This document shows positions 9,237 to 17,954 of a stretch of 63,816 nt of DNA, piece by piece; the first letter of the stretch is position 1; every line of letters starts with the position of its first letter. Both the position numbers and the translations under genes were made by a program. The stretch is from CAZUXE01 sp964624585 (lineage in GTDB: Bacteria > Hydrothermota > Tepidihabitantia > B3-TA06): contig CAZUXE010000010.1 in the NCBI GenBank assembly GCA_964624585.1, positions 1 through 63,816 on the forward strand, written 5' to 3'. A model generated the notes under the pieces. It worked only from the letters and a program-made list of their open reading frames with translations, made no database searches and had not been told where the DNA came from.

Positions 9237-9306
9237 ATAGACGCCTATCGCAACCCCAAAGGAATTGGAAGATTGTTAAAGGTTTGATAGAGCTAAGTTA
9301 GTGCAA

Positions 9307-10821
9307 TTAAAGCTTTCCCCTAACTAGTTTTCCTTTATAAATTACGGCATCGGGATTGAAGTCAAGGGTTTCAAGAGGATCATTATTGAAAACCAAAATA
9401 TTTGCCTCAAGTCCCTGCGCTATTGAACCAATTGCCTTTTCCATATGAAGGGCATAGGCGCCAGAATAGGTGTAGGCTTCAAGGGCTTCCTTAGGGGTAA
9501 TTCGTTCTTCTACGATAGGATGATGTAGGAATGCGTTAATACCTTCAACAGGGGATGGATTGGTTATGGGTGCATCAGAACCAGCGGCAATTCTAATACC
9601 TGCATCAAGTATCGAACGGTAGGGATTCGTCCAGCGTCGACGCTCACCCAACCTGATAGCATACATTCCATTTTCCTGCCCCCACATCATCTCAAACATT
9701 GGCTGCACACCAAGAATAATTCCCATATCGCTTGTTCTTTTTATTAAATCAGGCGCTAGAAGCTCGGCATGTTCTACACGATGTCTTTTAGGATTACCCG
9801 CTTCGATGAATTTTTCGTAGGATGAAAGTAATATCTCAATAGCCTCATCTCCTATAGCATGAAATGTCATTTGCAAACCGGCTGTTTGGATACATTCGAC
9901 CAACGCGTTAAGTTCCTTGCGTGAGAAATAGAGAATACCCATATTACCCGGAGCATCTGTATAGGGTTCCCTAAGAGCAGCGGTACGTGAGCCAAATGAA
10001 CCGTCAACTAAAATGCAACCACCCAAACGGGTAAGATTCATAGCGCACACCTTTTCAACATCGCGACTCTGAGGGAATATGGCTGTACGAATACCTATTT
10101 TATCTTCAATTGAGCGCAGAATTTCAATATCCTGCAGCCCTGAAGAATGACCAATCATCACAGCAGCTCCGGTTACTCCCCTATCCAAAAGTGCAGAAGC
10201 TGCATCAATTAAAGCTTTTCGTTTGAAGTCGACGGGAATTCTATCTTGCATTCGCTCTACGGCAAGTTCGTTGAACCTACCGCTTAAAGGATCATCTGCA
10301 TGCTCAAGAGGCTGATCATAGAGTAACCATCGACGAGCTGAACGATTCATGTATACAGAATGCCCATCCTCTCTTCTTATAAATATAGGCAAATCATCGG
10401 CAATTTTGTCCAGCTGAGAAGTTAAAGGTTCCCAATTCAAAGGCTTAAGACGTTCAGGTGTTAAATTGAAAGCGTATAGAAAGCCCCACTGCCTGGCCTC
10501 TGGCAATACAGCCGAAAGCATATCAAACACTTCTTCTGACGATGTAGCCTTACGCAAATCAAGCAAGTTTAAGGAAAGACCATACTCAAGAAGATGAATG
10601 TGCGAATCTATGTATCCTGGCAATAGTACCTTATTTTCATAAACCTTTATATTTGAATCAGACGACAGCTGAATATTCCTCCCTATTTCCTTAATACAAC
10701 CCATAACACCCGCAACACCCACAGCCCTCCCAAGCTCCATCCTACCCTCATCTATTAAAACATCAGCCCTTAGTGATTCATGCGGCGGCGAATGAATATA
10801 AGCATTCTTGAACAAAATCAC
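9307..10821 (-). CDS. YtcJ-like metal-dependent amidohydrolase
   Basis: 504 residues of the amidohydrolase superfamily (YtcJ/exoenzyme-regulator family). The metal-binding HxH is in GYIDSHIHLLEYG (about 68-80). Later marks are DGSFGSRTAALREPY, HAIGDEAIEILL, HRVEHAELL and GSDAPITNP, the last carrying the catalytic aspartate. The N- and C-terminal strands form the small sandwich domain. No signal peptide. Substrate cannot be read from sequence, since family members act on varied N-acyl or cyclic amide compounds. It overlaps the methyltransferase gene by 4 nt, which indicates an operon. Confidence 0.88.
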   Translation of the reverse strand: MILFKNAYIHSPPHESLRADVLIDEGRMELGRAVGVAGVMGCIKEIGRNIQLSSDSNIKVYENKVLLPGYIDSHIHLLEYGLSLNLLDLRKATSSEEVFDMLSAVLPEARQWGFLYAFNLTPERLKPLNWEPLTSQLDKIADDLPIFIRREDGHSVYMNRSARRWLLYDQPLEHADDPLSGRFNELAVERMQDRIPVDFKRKALIDAASALLDRGVTGAAVMIGHSSGLQDIEILRSIEDKIGIRTAIFPQSRDVEKVCAMNLTRLGGCILVDGSFGSRTAALREPYTDAPGNMGILYFSRKELNALVECIQTAGLQMTFHAIGDEAIEILLSSYEKFIEAGNPKRHRVEHAELLAPDLIKRTSDMGIILGVQPMFEMMWGQENGMYAIRLGERRRWTNPYRSILDAGIRIAAGSDAPITNPSPVEGINAFLHHPIVEERITPKEALEAYTYSGAYALHMEKAIGSIAQGLEANILVFNNDPLETLDFNPDAVIYKGKLVRGKL

Positions 10822-12143
10822 TTAACCTCCAACAAACTCACCAACTCCAGGTGAGCGGTTTTGGGAAACATATCAAGCCACGAAAGCCTTTTAAGTTCAT
10901 ATCCCGATTTTATTAAATGAGCTATATCGCGACTCCATGTCGCAGGATTACACGATACATAGCATATCCTGGAAGGCTTCGCTTTCATTACTTCAGATAA
11001 TACTCGTTCTGTCAACCCCTTTCTAGGAGGATCTAGAACGAGTAGATTATATTTACTTCTTTTAAGACCTTCGGCAACATCCATTCTTAACCATTGTAGG
11101 TTCTCAATATTATTGATTTTCGTATTATGCTTTCCGTCTTCAACTGCTGAAGGCGCAGATTCAATAGCTATTACCTTCTTTACACTAGATGCCAAATTCA
11201 AACCAATCATACCCACTCCGGCATAGGCATCGCATAAAACATCATCGGGCTGAGGTGCAATAAAGTCTTTTACAATATTGACAAGACGTTCAGCCTGAAG
11301 ATGATTAGCCTGAAAGAAAGAAGGAAAGGAAACGCGAAATCTTAAACCAGCAACTTCCTCTATTAAACTAGCCGAACCACTTACCGCCTCGGTTTTGTCT
11401 CCCAAAATCCTATTCCCCTTCTCAGGGTTTACATTCTGAACTATACCATACAAATCATCGAAACGTTCAAGCATTTCCTTAATAGTCTTAGCAGCCAACT
11501 CTTCTGTTCTAGTAACAAGACCAATAATACGCTCACCCTTGTATGATGTTCTAAGGATTAGATGACGAATATTACCGGTATGTGTCATTTCATTATACAA
11601 AGGCTCATGAGTTTGCGTAAACACCGTTCGCAAGGTTTGAATATCTGAAACGCATGAGGAATTGATAACTGGACAATCCTTGATATCAACTACTCTGTGA
11701 CTTCGACGCTGATAATATCCAATCAACGGTTTAAGATTCGTCTGGGTAACAGGATGCTCACTCTTGGAACGATATTCCCATTCCTTTGAAGAAGGTAAAG
11801 CTTGTTCAGGCTTAAAACTCAACTTAGCTTGTCTTTTCATACTTTCTTCAAGAAAGCCCTGTTTAATTTTAATTTCACCGTCATAATTAACATGCTGCAG
11901 TTGACAACCACCACAGATTCCAAAATGGGGACAGCGTGGTACAACCCTATCGGGAGAAGGTTCTAGAACTTCTTGTATAGTCCCTATCGCGTAATCTTTC
12001 TTCTTTTGAATTATCTTGACTTTAAGAGTTTCTCCAGGAAGAGAAAAAGGAACAAAAAGAACCCTCCCATCGGCAAGACGCGCTAAACCGTCACCACCCG
12101 AAATAATCTTCTCCACCACTACCTTAAGCGAATTATCATTCAT
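10818..12143 (-). CDS. rRNA/tRNA (uracil-5-)-methyltransferase, TrmA/RlmD family
   Basis: 441 residues. An N-terminal TRAM domain (about 1-60) is followed by the cluster motif CPHFGICGGCQLQH (C71, C77, C80 plus the DCPVIN cysteine), a SAM-binding domain starting LCDAYAGVGMIGLNL, the LDPPRKGL motif and the catalytic YVSCNPATWSRD cysteine. This fits RlmD (23S rRNA m5U1939) or RlmCD rather than cluster-free TrmA. It is the middle gene of an lptE - methyltransferase - amidohydrolase unit, 11 nt downstream of lptE. Confidence 0.92.
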   Translation of the reverse strand: MNDNSLKVVVEKIISGGDGLARLADGRVLFVPFSLPGETLKVKIIQKKKDYAIGTIQEVLEPSPDRVVPRCPHFGICGGCQLQHVNYDGEIKIKQGFLEESMKRQAKLSFKPEQALPSSKEWEYRSKSEHPVTQTNLKPLIGYYQRRSHRVVDIKDCPVINSSCVSDIQTLRTVFTQTHEPLYNEMTHTGNIRHLILRTSYKGERIIGLVTRTEELAAKTIKEMLERFDDLYGIVQNVNPEKGNRILGDKTEAVSGSASLIEEVAGLRFRVSFPSFFQANHLQAERLVNIVKDFIAPQPDDVLCDAYAGVGMIGLNLASSVKKVIAIESAPSAVEDGKHNTKINNIENLQWLRMDVAEGLKRSKYNLLVLDPPRKGLTERVLSEVMKAKPSRICYVSCNPATWSRDIAHLIKSGYELKRLSWLDMFPKTAHLELVSLLEVK

Positions 12144-12154
12144 TAAATATGCCC

Positions 12155-12634
12155 CTACCAGGCGATCATTGTTTTGCGAACTATTTCCTCAGCGGCTCTA
12201 TCAATTAACTTAGCAATACTTTCATCTTCATCCACATCACTATCAATAACCTTGGTTACCACAGCATTCTGTTGCCATAGGAGAGAATTCTTAACCATGT
12301 CCCTGCACTCACCACGATAACTTAGGCTGTATATCCATTTCTGAACATTACGTTCATTATCGTAGACCGCAGCCTGCCTGCTGTAGGAAGTAACAGTTAT
12401 GTTCAAAACAAGATCAGCAGATGATTCTGAAACAACCCTGAGTCTTCCGCCTTTAGAAAATTGAAGAGTAAGCCTATCACCTAAATCTTCCCCCAACAAA
12501 GGACGTAAGGTTGAATTTTCAACCGGCGCTATATAAATGGTTTTAAGATGCGAAGGTAACAAAGATTGGGTAGAATAACCACAACAGGATATGAATATGG
12601 AAGAAACCAACGCAAAGACAATATTCCTATACAT
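12155..12634 (-). CDS. LptE-like LPS-assembly lipoprotein
   Basis: 159 residues. The N-terminal signal ends in a lipobox-like segment (FISCCGYS, cysteines near residue 17-18). The LptE/RlpB pattern follows: GYSTQSLLPSHLKTIYIAPV, TLRPLLGEDLGDRLTLQF, a Y-S-rich strand and a C-terminal helix IDRAAEEIVRKTMI. LptE plugs the LptD barrel at the outer membrane, so this gene supports an LPS-type outer membrane. The name is by pattern recognition. The ATG is 5 nt from a strong -10 box and has no Shine-Dalgarno, so the mRNA looks leaderless. Confidence 0.8.
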   Translation of the reverse strand: MYRNIVFALVSSIFISCCGYSTQSLLPSHLKTIYIAPVENSTLRPLLGEDLGDRLTLQFSKGGRLRVVSESSADLVLNITVTSYSRQAAVYDNERNVQKWIYSLSYRGECRDMVKNSLLWQQNAVVTKVIDSDVDEDESIAKLIDRAAEEIVRKTMIAW

Positions 12635-12639
12635 GTGTA

Positions 12640-12668
12640 ATTATCCTAATCCACAGGGTAAAAGTCAA
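12640..12668 (-). promoter_or_regulatory. leaderless promoter of the lptE-like operon
   Basis: On the minus strand TTGACT (12668-12663) and GATAAT (12645-12640) have a 17-nt spacer. Only 5 nt separate the -10 box from the ATG at 12634. Confidence 0.65.
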
Positions 12669-12931
12669 GGACGTTTATTGTTCCCAACAGGCTACGATAT
12701 CTTAAAACCTAAGATAATGAAAGTTCGGAGCTTTATTGCCAACTCACATTTGAGTAATCAAATACATACACTTTTTTCAAATCTTCCCGTATCTTCATAC
12801 CCAGTTTGTTAAATATAAACCGCTTTAGATAACTGCCTGCAAAACCAGAAGAACGTAATCCCAACCTTCCCAGATAGATGAAGCTATAACAAAAATGGCA
12901 TAACTATCTTGCTCCGTTGCCAAACGAAGCT
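12669..12931. other. intergenic, no gene seen
   Basis: About 260 nt between the lptE promoter and the end of the MATE gene. No coding pattern, RNA fold or clear terminator was recognised. Confidence 0.5.
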
Positions 12932-14293
12932 TCACAATACACTTCTCTTCCAGTTGCCTTTGAGATAAAAAATACCTGTTATGACTACTTCAACCGCAAC
13001 CGAGATACCAATAGCCAACCATACACCAGAAGTATCCATTGGTGTTAATCTGCTTAGTATAAACGCCAATGGTAATTTAACCAGTAAATTGGCAACTAAG
13101 GCCGCCATGGCAGGTCCCTTGGTTTTACCTGCACCATACTGCGCACCTGACCATGCTGAACCAAATGGCATAATAAGCATAAATGGAGCCAAGACTCTCA
13201 AATACTGCGCGCCTATAGTAATTACTTCGACCTTTCCCGGACTAAAAATGCCCATAATCCACGCTGCGGCAACAAAGAACAGAAGCGCAAAAATACTCTG
13301 AACAATTAAAGCCGATAATATGCTCAAACGTACAGTTTTTAACGCCGCCTTTTCGTTCCTTGCACCAAGTGATTGACCAACCAAAGCTTGCGTAGCTATA
13401 GTTAAACCATTTACGAATATGAACGATATGCTAATTATCCTTAATCCTACCCCAAAAGCCGCCTGTGCAAATTGGCCGGAAAAACCTACAATAAGCATCA
13501 TAATCATTCCGGTTACAGGTCTGGTTATTCCTTGAATCATGGCAAAAAAGCCAACCTTAAGAAATGCCCAAATGAATCTAATGCTTAAGGGAACGAAAGC
13601 AAACAACCTCTTTTTGTTGAGTATAAATAAGGAAATAACAAGGTTAAATATCCAGGCAAAAAGGGTAGCAGCACCTGCCCCAACTATTCCTAGTTTGGGG
13701 AACCCAAGCCATCCGAAAATAAATAACGGATCAAGTAACAGATTCAAAAGATTTACTCCGAGTGCAACTAACATTGGAGAAAAGGTATCGCCAGTGGCGT
13801 TCAAAGCTGTGTTAGTAACCGCTGAGAGATAAATGAAGGGTAGGGCAAAAAAGAGTATTCTAAGATAACCTAGTCCTGCATAAGCAACATTCTGGGTTGC
13901 CGAAAGTGCAAAAAGTAAAGGTTGGGACAATAAAAAACCAAAAGCAGTTAATACAGCAGACATCACAAGCGCAATAAATAAACCGTGAAATATGGCCCCC
14001 TGCACCTTGTCGCGTTCATTTGCGCCTGCATATCTTGCAACAAAAGCCATGACTCCTGCACTAAGCAACTGACTAATAGCAATAGCTACACTAAATATGG
14101 AAGCGCAAACCCCAGCTGATGCTAATTCAGCCGAAGATAATTTACCTATCCAAAAGATATCAACTACAACTGGTAGCTGGGCTAGAAGAACTGAGAAAGC
14201 CACTGGCCAAGCCAATTTGAGTAAAATCCTGAAATTGATATTTGAGGTATCTAAAGAGGCTAGTTTTCCCCCGTCATTAGGATAAGGAGACAT
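12932..14293 (-). CDS. MATE-family efflux transporter
   Basis: 453 residues with about twelve hydrophobic spans in two similar halves. Family marks include LLKLAWPVAFSVLLAQLP at the start of helix 1, VDIFWIGKLSSAELASAGV, NALLNATGDT-like NTALNATGDTFSPM, and TIATQALVGQSLGARNEKAA in the second half. It would export organic cations or drugs using Na+ or H+. It starts 44 nt downstream of the PDZ gene on the same strand and is probably cotranscribed. No strong Shine-Dalgarno is visible, only an AAAAGAAG stretch. Confidence 0.92.
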   Translation of the reverse strand: MSPYPNDGGKLASLDTSNINFRILLKLAWPVAFSVLLAQLPVVVDIFWIGKLSSAELASAGVCASIFSVAIAISQLLSAGVMAFVARYAGANERDKVQGAIFHGLFIALVMSAVLTAFGFLLSQPLLFALSATQNVAYAGLGYLRILFFALPFIYLSAVTNTALNATGDTFSPMLVALGVNLLNLLLDPLFIFGWLGFPKLGIVGAGAATLFAWIFNLVISLFILNKKRLFAFVPLSIRFIWAFLKVGFFAMIQGITRPVTGMIMMLIVGFSGQFAQAAFGVGLRIISISFIFVNGLTIATQALVGQSLGARNEKAALKTVRLSILSALIVQSIFALLFFVAAAWIMGIFSPGKVEVITIGAQYLRVLAPFMLIMPFGSAWSGAQYGAGKTKGPAMAALVANLLVKLPLAFILSRLTPMDTSGVWLAIGISVAVEVVITGIFYLKGNWKRSVL

Positions 14294-14337
14294 CTTCTTT
14301 TCTCTACGATTACTTCAGATTGTCTATAGCTCAGATA

Positions 14338-15813
14338 TTATTGAGCGCCTTCAGGCATATCGGGTGATTTCGGTTCCGGCTTTTTAGTTGATGAAGTATC
14401 TGCCGATTCGGGATTTACTTCGCCTTCGGGTGCTACAACATCCTCTTCGTTTTCTAAAGGTTCTGGATTATAGATAAGATTTATTTCCCGCCAAATCTTA
14501 AGGGCTTCCTCTTCCTTTATTTTAGCAAAACGAAGATAACTGGTCTCCTTAATCCGCATTTGAGGAGTCCAATCATACTGAGTCTTAAAATTCTTCGCAT
14601 GGAATATAACATTATGTTGCTCTATACCTTCGTTAAGATGTTCTGCTTCAGCCTCATAAAGTTTAATTAATGCCATCAGCTTATCTGAGATATCCGAGAA
14701 TTCAGAAACTATGGATTTTAGATACTCTGCTGCGAATCCGCGATCTTCTGCCAATTGAACAAACATAAGATAGTTTGTTTCAACAATTCTATTAAACTCA
14801 TCGCGAGGAATGCTGTAAAAATCGCTGGTTTCAAGAAGTTGTTGCCAGCCATTTAAGGCGTCAACACCGCATTTATATGCACATACTGGTTTTGATTCAA
14901 GAATATCTTGAGCAATTGCAAATGACTTAATTATAGCCTCTCTTAAAGTAGGAGGAATAGTACGACCTTCTAGGAGATAAACCTGCTGTGGAAATATCTC
15001 AGCAATAGAATAACCGTCTCTCTTACTATTATAAGTACGAACTATTATCTCTCTACCGTGTTTTTGATATCCAACAATAATTCCCCAAGTTGAGTCACCA
15101 TTTAAGTTAAATCCCAGCACAGGACTACCTGCATCAAGATTAATAATAATAGCCTGCCGCATTGATTCCATGTTAGACATACCTTCATTAAGCTTAAGAT
15201 ATTGATATTCATAACCAAGGGCATTAAGAGCCATAGTATCGGTACGATAACCTTCCGAAGCCAACATAGCTGAAGGAGCCCATTTTCGATGTAGCTGAAG
15301 CCTAAAAGCTGAGCCAGAAAGCCCCATTATAGTGATATAATCAAGGGTATCTTTAAGGAAATTAGACGCACGGGTAAGAGAAAGTATAAAGGAATTATTC
15401 ATTGCATCTTCTGAAACTAAAGGTAGTATCCCTTGTAAAACAACTGCATCTTCATCAAATTTCAATTCAGGAAGCTTTTGTTTCAAAAATACTCCCATAG
15501 GACCAACCGGGAATACGAAGCTAAGCGCTTCTTCTCCACGGTCAAAAATTACTTCTGCTGAATCTACAGCCGCTTGCTTAGCCGCCTCCAATTCATCAAT
15601 AGATTGAACACCTATGCCGTTATAGGAACGTAGGATATCACCTTCCTTAATTCCCAATTGACTTGAAATACTCCCTGGTACCACTCCTGTAACAAAAAGA
15701 AACGGCTCTTCCTCCGCATTCTTTTTGTTTCTCCTCCAAGGTTTAGCTGCAAATACTGTAACCAGACACCCCGCGGTAAGGATGAGTATTAAAACTTTCC
15801 TTGCAAGGTTCAT
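14338..15813 (-). CDS. exported PDZ-domain protein with possible papain-like (C39-like) domain
   Basis: 491 residues. A signal peptide (1-22) is followed by a PDZ domain (about 38-105: VVPGSISSQLGIKEGDILRS, then NGIGVQSIDELEAA). The middle part (about 145-300) has the layout of C39-like or BtrH-like cysteine-peptidase folds, with GSPVLGFNLNGDSTWGIIVG giving a tryptophan-glycine core. I do not see an unambiguous catalytic cysteine-histidine pair, so activity is doubtful. The C-terminus (440-491) is acidic, proline-rich and disordered. AAGGAGG lies 6 nt before the ATG. Periplasmic location is inferred. Confidence 0.6.
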   Translation of the reverse strand: MNLARKVLILILTAGCLVTVFAAKPWRRNKKNAEEEPFLFVTGVVPGSISSQLGIKEGDILRSYNGIGVQSIDELEAAKQAAVDSAEVIFDRGEEALSFVFPVGPMGVFLKQKLPELKFDEDAVVLQGILPLVSEDAMNNSFILSLTRASNFLKDTLDYITIMGLSGSAFRLQLHRKWAPSAMLASEGYRTDTMALNALGYEYQYLKLNEGMSNMESMRQAIIINLDAGSPVLGFNLNGDSTWGIIVGYQKHGREIIVRTYNSKRDGYSIAEIFPQQVYLLEGRTIPPTLREAIIKSFAIAQDILESKPVCAYKCGVDALNGWQQLLETSDFYSIPRDEFNRIVETNYLMFVQLAEDRGFAAEYLKSIVSEFSDISDKLMALIKLYEAEAEHLNEGIEQHNVIFHAKNFKTQYDWTPQMRIKETSYLRFAKIKEEEALKIWREINLIYNPEPLENEEDVVAPEGEVNPESADTSSTKKPEPKSPDMPEGAQ

Positions 15814-16131
15814 AATGCCTCCTTAAAATATCTTAACTGCCAAGCGATAATGATTATGAACGCACAGACAGTGTTAGCTTCAAACAAAGTAGGCGCAAGT
15901 AGAATGTCTAGCATAAAACATTCGCTGTACCTCTATATAAAAAAGTTTACACGAAAATACGCATCTTGCAAGCCCTCTTAGGCTTATTAACAAAAAAATA
16001 AATATCTGCAAAATAAAGAAGTTGATCAAATTCTTGTAACTGGCAGATATTTACACTGAACCAAAATTATGATATCCCCTGATTAAATCACTTTGCACTA
16101 AAGTATAATACCTGCAAAGGAACAGAATAGC
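15814..16131. other. intergenic between PDZ gene and tRNA promoter
   Basis: About 320 nt of A/T-rich sequence. It must hold the promoter of the leftward PDZ gene, but no well-spaced -35/-10 pair was clear. No coding pattern or RNA gene seen. Confidence 0.5.
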
Positions 16132-16159
16132 TTGACAAAGCTTACTAGATAGATAGAAT
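16132..16159 (+). promoter_or_regulatory. promoter of tRNA-Glu
   Basis: TTGACA at 16132-16137 and TAGAAT at 16154-16159 with a 16-nt spacer. The tRNA begins 9 nt after the -10 box. Confidence 0.75.
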
Positions 16160-16168
16160 TTCGTGCTT

Positions 16169-16243
16169 GGCCCTATCGTCTAGTCTGGCCCAGGACACCT
16201 GGTTCTCAGCCAGGAGACTGGGGTTCGAATCCCCATAGGGCTA
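16169..16243 (+). tRNA. tRNA-Glu (anticodon CTC)
   Basis: A full cloverleaf can be drawn. The acceptor GGCCCTA pairs with TAGGGCT (first pair G-U). The anticodon stem CCTGG/CCAGG encloses loop TTCTCAG with CTC at 16205-16207. The T arm is TGGGG-TTCGAAT-CCCCA, and the discriminator is A at 16243. CCA is not encoded. Confidence 0.96.
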
Positions 16244-16249
16244 CTTAAG

Positions 16250-16300
16250 AAAGCTGCGGGGTGGAAGTTTAACTTCCCCCCCGCAGCTTTTGTGCTTTTT
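16250..16300 (+). terminator. terminator after tRNA-Glu
   Basis: A long G/C-rich hairpin starts AAGCTGCGGGG (16251-16261), pairs with CCCCGCAGCTT (ending 16289) and has GGAAGTT/AACTTCC stacked inside. It is followed by TTGTGCTTTTTT. A strong intrinsic terminator. Confidence 0.9.
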
Positions 16301-16631
16301 TAGAAATCGATATCAACCGTGATATCCTTATGACTATGGCCGAAATTTAATTTGATATCCGTTTTCTATTCGAATAAATTTCATACTTAAAAGATGTCCT
16401 TAAATTATGACTTATTCAGATAGCGATAACTTGACGAATAATTGCTTACTTACAACAAAAACTGCAATCTTACATAACTAATAGCGGATACAAACAAGTA
16501 TGCTAAGGATTTTATCTCCATAACAGCTCTAATTTATGATATTTAAAAACTGCTAACGGATAAACAAAATGAACATTAAACAAGGCTTTGTGTTGCCATT
16601 ATTTAGTTTGTTGGATAAATAATTAATTAAC
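16301..16631. other. intergenic, no gene seen
   Basis: About 330 nt of A/T-rich DNA between the tRNA terminator and the first efflux promoter. No coding pattern or structured RNA recognised. Confidence 0.5.
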
Positions 16632-16659
16632 TTGACAAAGCGCGGCCTCTGTCTATAAT
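16632..16659 (+). promoter_or_regulatory. distal efflux promoter P1
   Basis: Perfect consensus TTGACA (16632-16637) and TATAAT (16654-16659) with a 16-nt spacer, about 115 nt before the first gene of the efflux operon. No operator palindrome overlaps it. It gives a leader of about 110 nt with no open reading frame seen. Confidence 0.75.
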
Positions 16660-16714
16660 CTTAATTATTAACTATCTCTTGTTAAGCTAGAGGATAAATT
16701 TGATAAAGGTTATA

Positions 16715-16742
16715 TTGACATCTGAAACGAAGACACTATAAT
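16715..16742 (+). promoter_or_regulatory. proximal efflux promoter P2
   Basis: Second perfect consensus promoter: TTGACA (16715-16720), 16-nt spacer, TATAAT (16737-16742). The last base of the -10 box is the first base of a palindromic operator. The expected start site lies within or just after the operator. Confidence 0.8.
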
Positions 16743-16751
16743 GACCGGTCA
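16742..16751 (+). promoter_or_regulatory. TetR-type operator
   Basis: TGACCGGTCA is a perfect 10-bp palindrome, followed by a GTCAGTC repeat to 16758. TGACCGGTCA-like cores are common in operators of TetR-family repressors of efflux operons. The position over the P2 start region, with a TetR gene in the operon, suggests autorepression. Confidence 0.7.
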
Positions 16752-16774
16752 GTCAGTCGCTAAAAAGGAGATTT

Positions 16775-17371
16775 ATGACTGCAATAATTATAAGTCTATT
16801 AATTTATAATACCGGTTTTGAGGCAGGAGGAGAGCTTATCAGCATGATACCTCTTGGAAAAGATATCGGTAATTTCTCTCCGACAATCACCTGGGGTAGC
16901 GAACTAGGGATAAGGAACGTTCTTCCTGGAATTGGATTTGACCTTGGGGTACGTCATTTTTGCATCGAAAGCGTTGCCTCAGACGATACCTTGAAGCAAG
17001 ACAAACAGTGGAATGGCTTTTTTATTGATGCTTCTGCAATTTTTGAAAGCTGGCCATACTGGAATAGTTTCATGGGATTAAGGCTCAAAACAGGAACTAC
17101 CGTTTCTTCCTGGAAAATGCTTACCAACGGCAAGCTAATAGCCATTTCGCCAACGGACACCAATTCGAATACTACCTATACCTATATGAAAGCTACAAAT
17201 TTTGGTTTGCTTTTGGGTGGGAACCTAATGTTCAGGCCGATTGATTTCCTTATTGTGGACATAGGCTTTACTCACAGATACTTATTCAGTATGGATAAAG
17301 ATAAATTTGGAAAGAAAGACGTTGATGAAGGTTTTTTGGAGGTATATCTTGGTACGCGATTCAGATTCTAA
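16775..17371 (+). CDS. small outer-membrane beta-barrel protein heading the efflux operon
   Basis: 198 residues. A short hydrophobic N-terminus (TAIIISLLIYNTGFEAGG) precedes alternating strands, and the protein ends FLEVYLGTRFRF, with a terminal phenylalanine typical of barrels recognised by BamA. AAAGGAG stands 4 nt before the ATG. Its end overlaps the TetR gene. A barrel protein as the first gene of a TetR/TolC/MFP/RND operon is unusual, and its role in efflux is unknown. Family not recognised beyond an OmpA-like or YfaZ-like 8-strand barrel pattern. Confidence 0.6.
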   Translation: MTAIIISLLIYNTGFEAGGELISMIPLGKDIGNFSPTITWGSELGIRNVLPGIGFDLGVRHFCIESVASDDTLKQDKQWNGFFIDASAIFESWPYWNSFMGLRLKTGTTVSSWKMLTNGKLIAISPTDTNSNTTYTYMKATNFGLLLGGNLMFRPIDFLIVDIGFTHRYLFSMDKDKFGKKDVDEGFLEVYLGTRFRF

Positions 17372-17954
17372 AAAAAGTGTGCAAATCCTTGAAGCTGCTG
17401 CCCGACTGATGCAAAAGAAAAGCTTTAAGGATTTATCTATGGATGAACTAGCGGCTGAAGCAGGCGTAGCAAAAGGTACTTTATATTTATATTTTCGTAG
17501 TAAGGGAGATATTTTTTTATCCTTACTCATGGAGGGAGTTTCTGAGCTTGCAGACCTAGTTAGGGACGTTGAAAAAACCAACTTAAGCACAGCAAAAGAA
17601 AAAATTGAAGCCATACTTAATTCAAGCCTTAAGCTAATGAAAACAAAGAATAGAGTTCTTCGCCTACCAATTCTTGCAATACCTGGTGCAACGCCAGAAG
17701 AGCTTGAAGATGGTCTGCGGACAGATTTTTTTCCTGCTGTTGACGCGCTGAAAACAAAACTGGCTAATATTTTTGAACAAGGCATAAATAACGGCGAATT
17801 CAGAAATTTATCTTCTTACAGATTAGCCGGTATGTTCATTCACCTTCTTGAATATTGCTATGTTCAAACCTTAGTTCTCAGCGATAGACCCGGAACTCCT
17901 GCAGACGAAATTCCATTCGTTAAAGACATCTTCTTCAAAGGAATTTTGACTTGA
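17349..17954 (+). CDS. TetR-family repressor of the efflux operon
   Basis: 201 residues from a TTG start at 17349, which has GGAGG 6 nt upstream. A longer reading to an ATG at 17307 lacks a ribosome site and would overlap the barrel gene by 65 nt. The N-terminal helix-turn-helix is clear: VQILEAAARLMQKKSFKDLS, MDELAAEAGVAKGTLYLYF, SKGDIFLSLL (about residues 10-58). The remaining helical part is the ligand domain, with a C-terminal AcrR-like fold. It is expected to bind TGACCGGTCA over P2 and respond to pump substrates. Confidence 0.9.
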   Translation: MVRDSDSKKSVQILEAAARLMQKKSFKDLSMDELAAEAGVAKGTLYLYFRSKGDIFLSLLMEGVSELADLVRDVEKTNLSTAKEKIEAILNSSLKLMKTKNRVLRLPILAIPGATPEELEDGLRTDFFPAVDALKTKLANIFEQGINNGEFRNLSSYRLAGMFIHLLEYCYVQTLVLSDRPGTPADEIPFVKDIFFKGILT

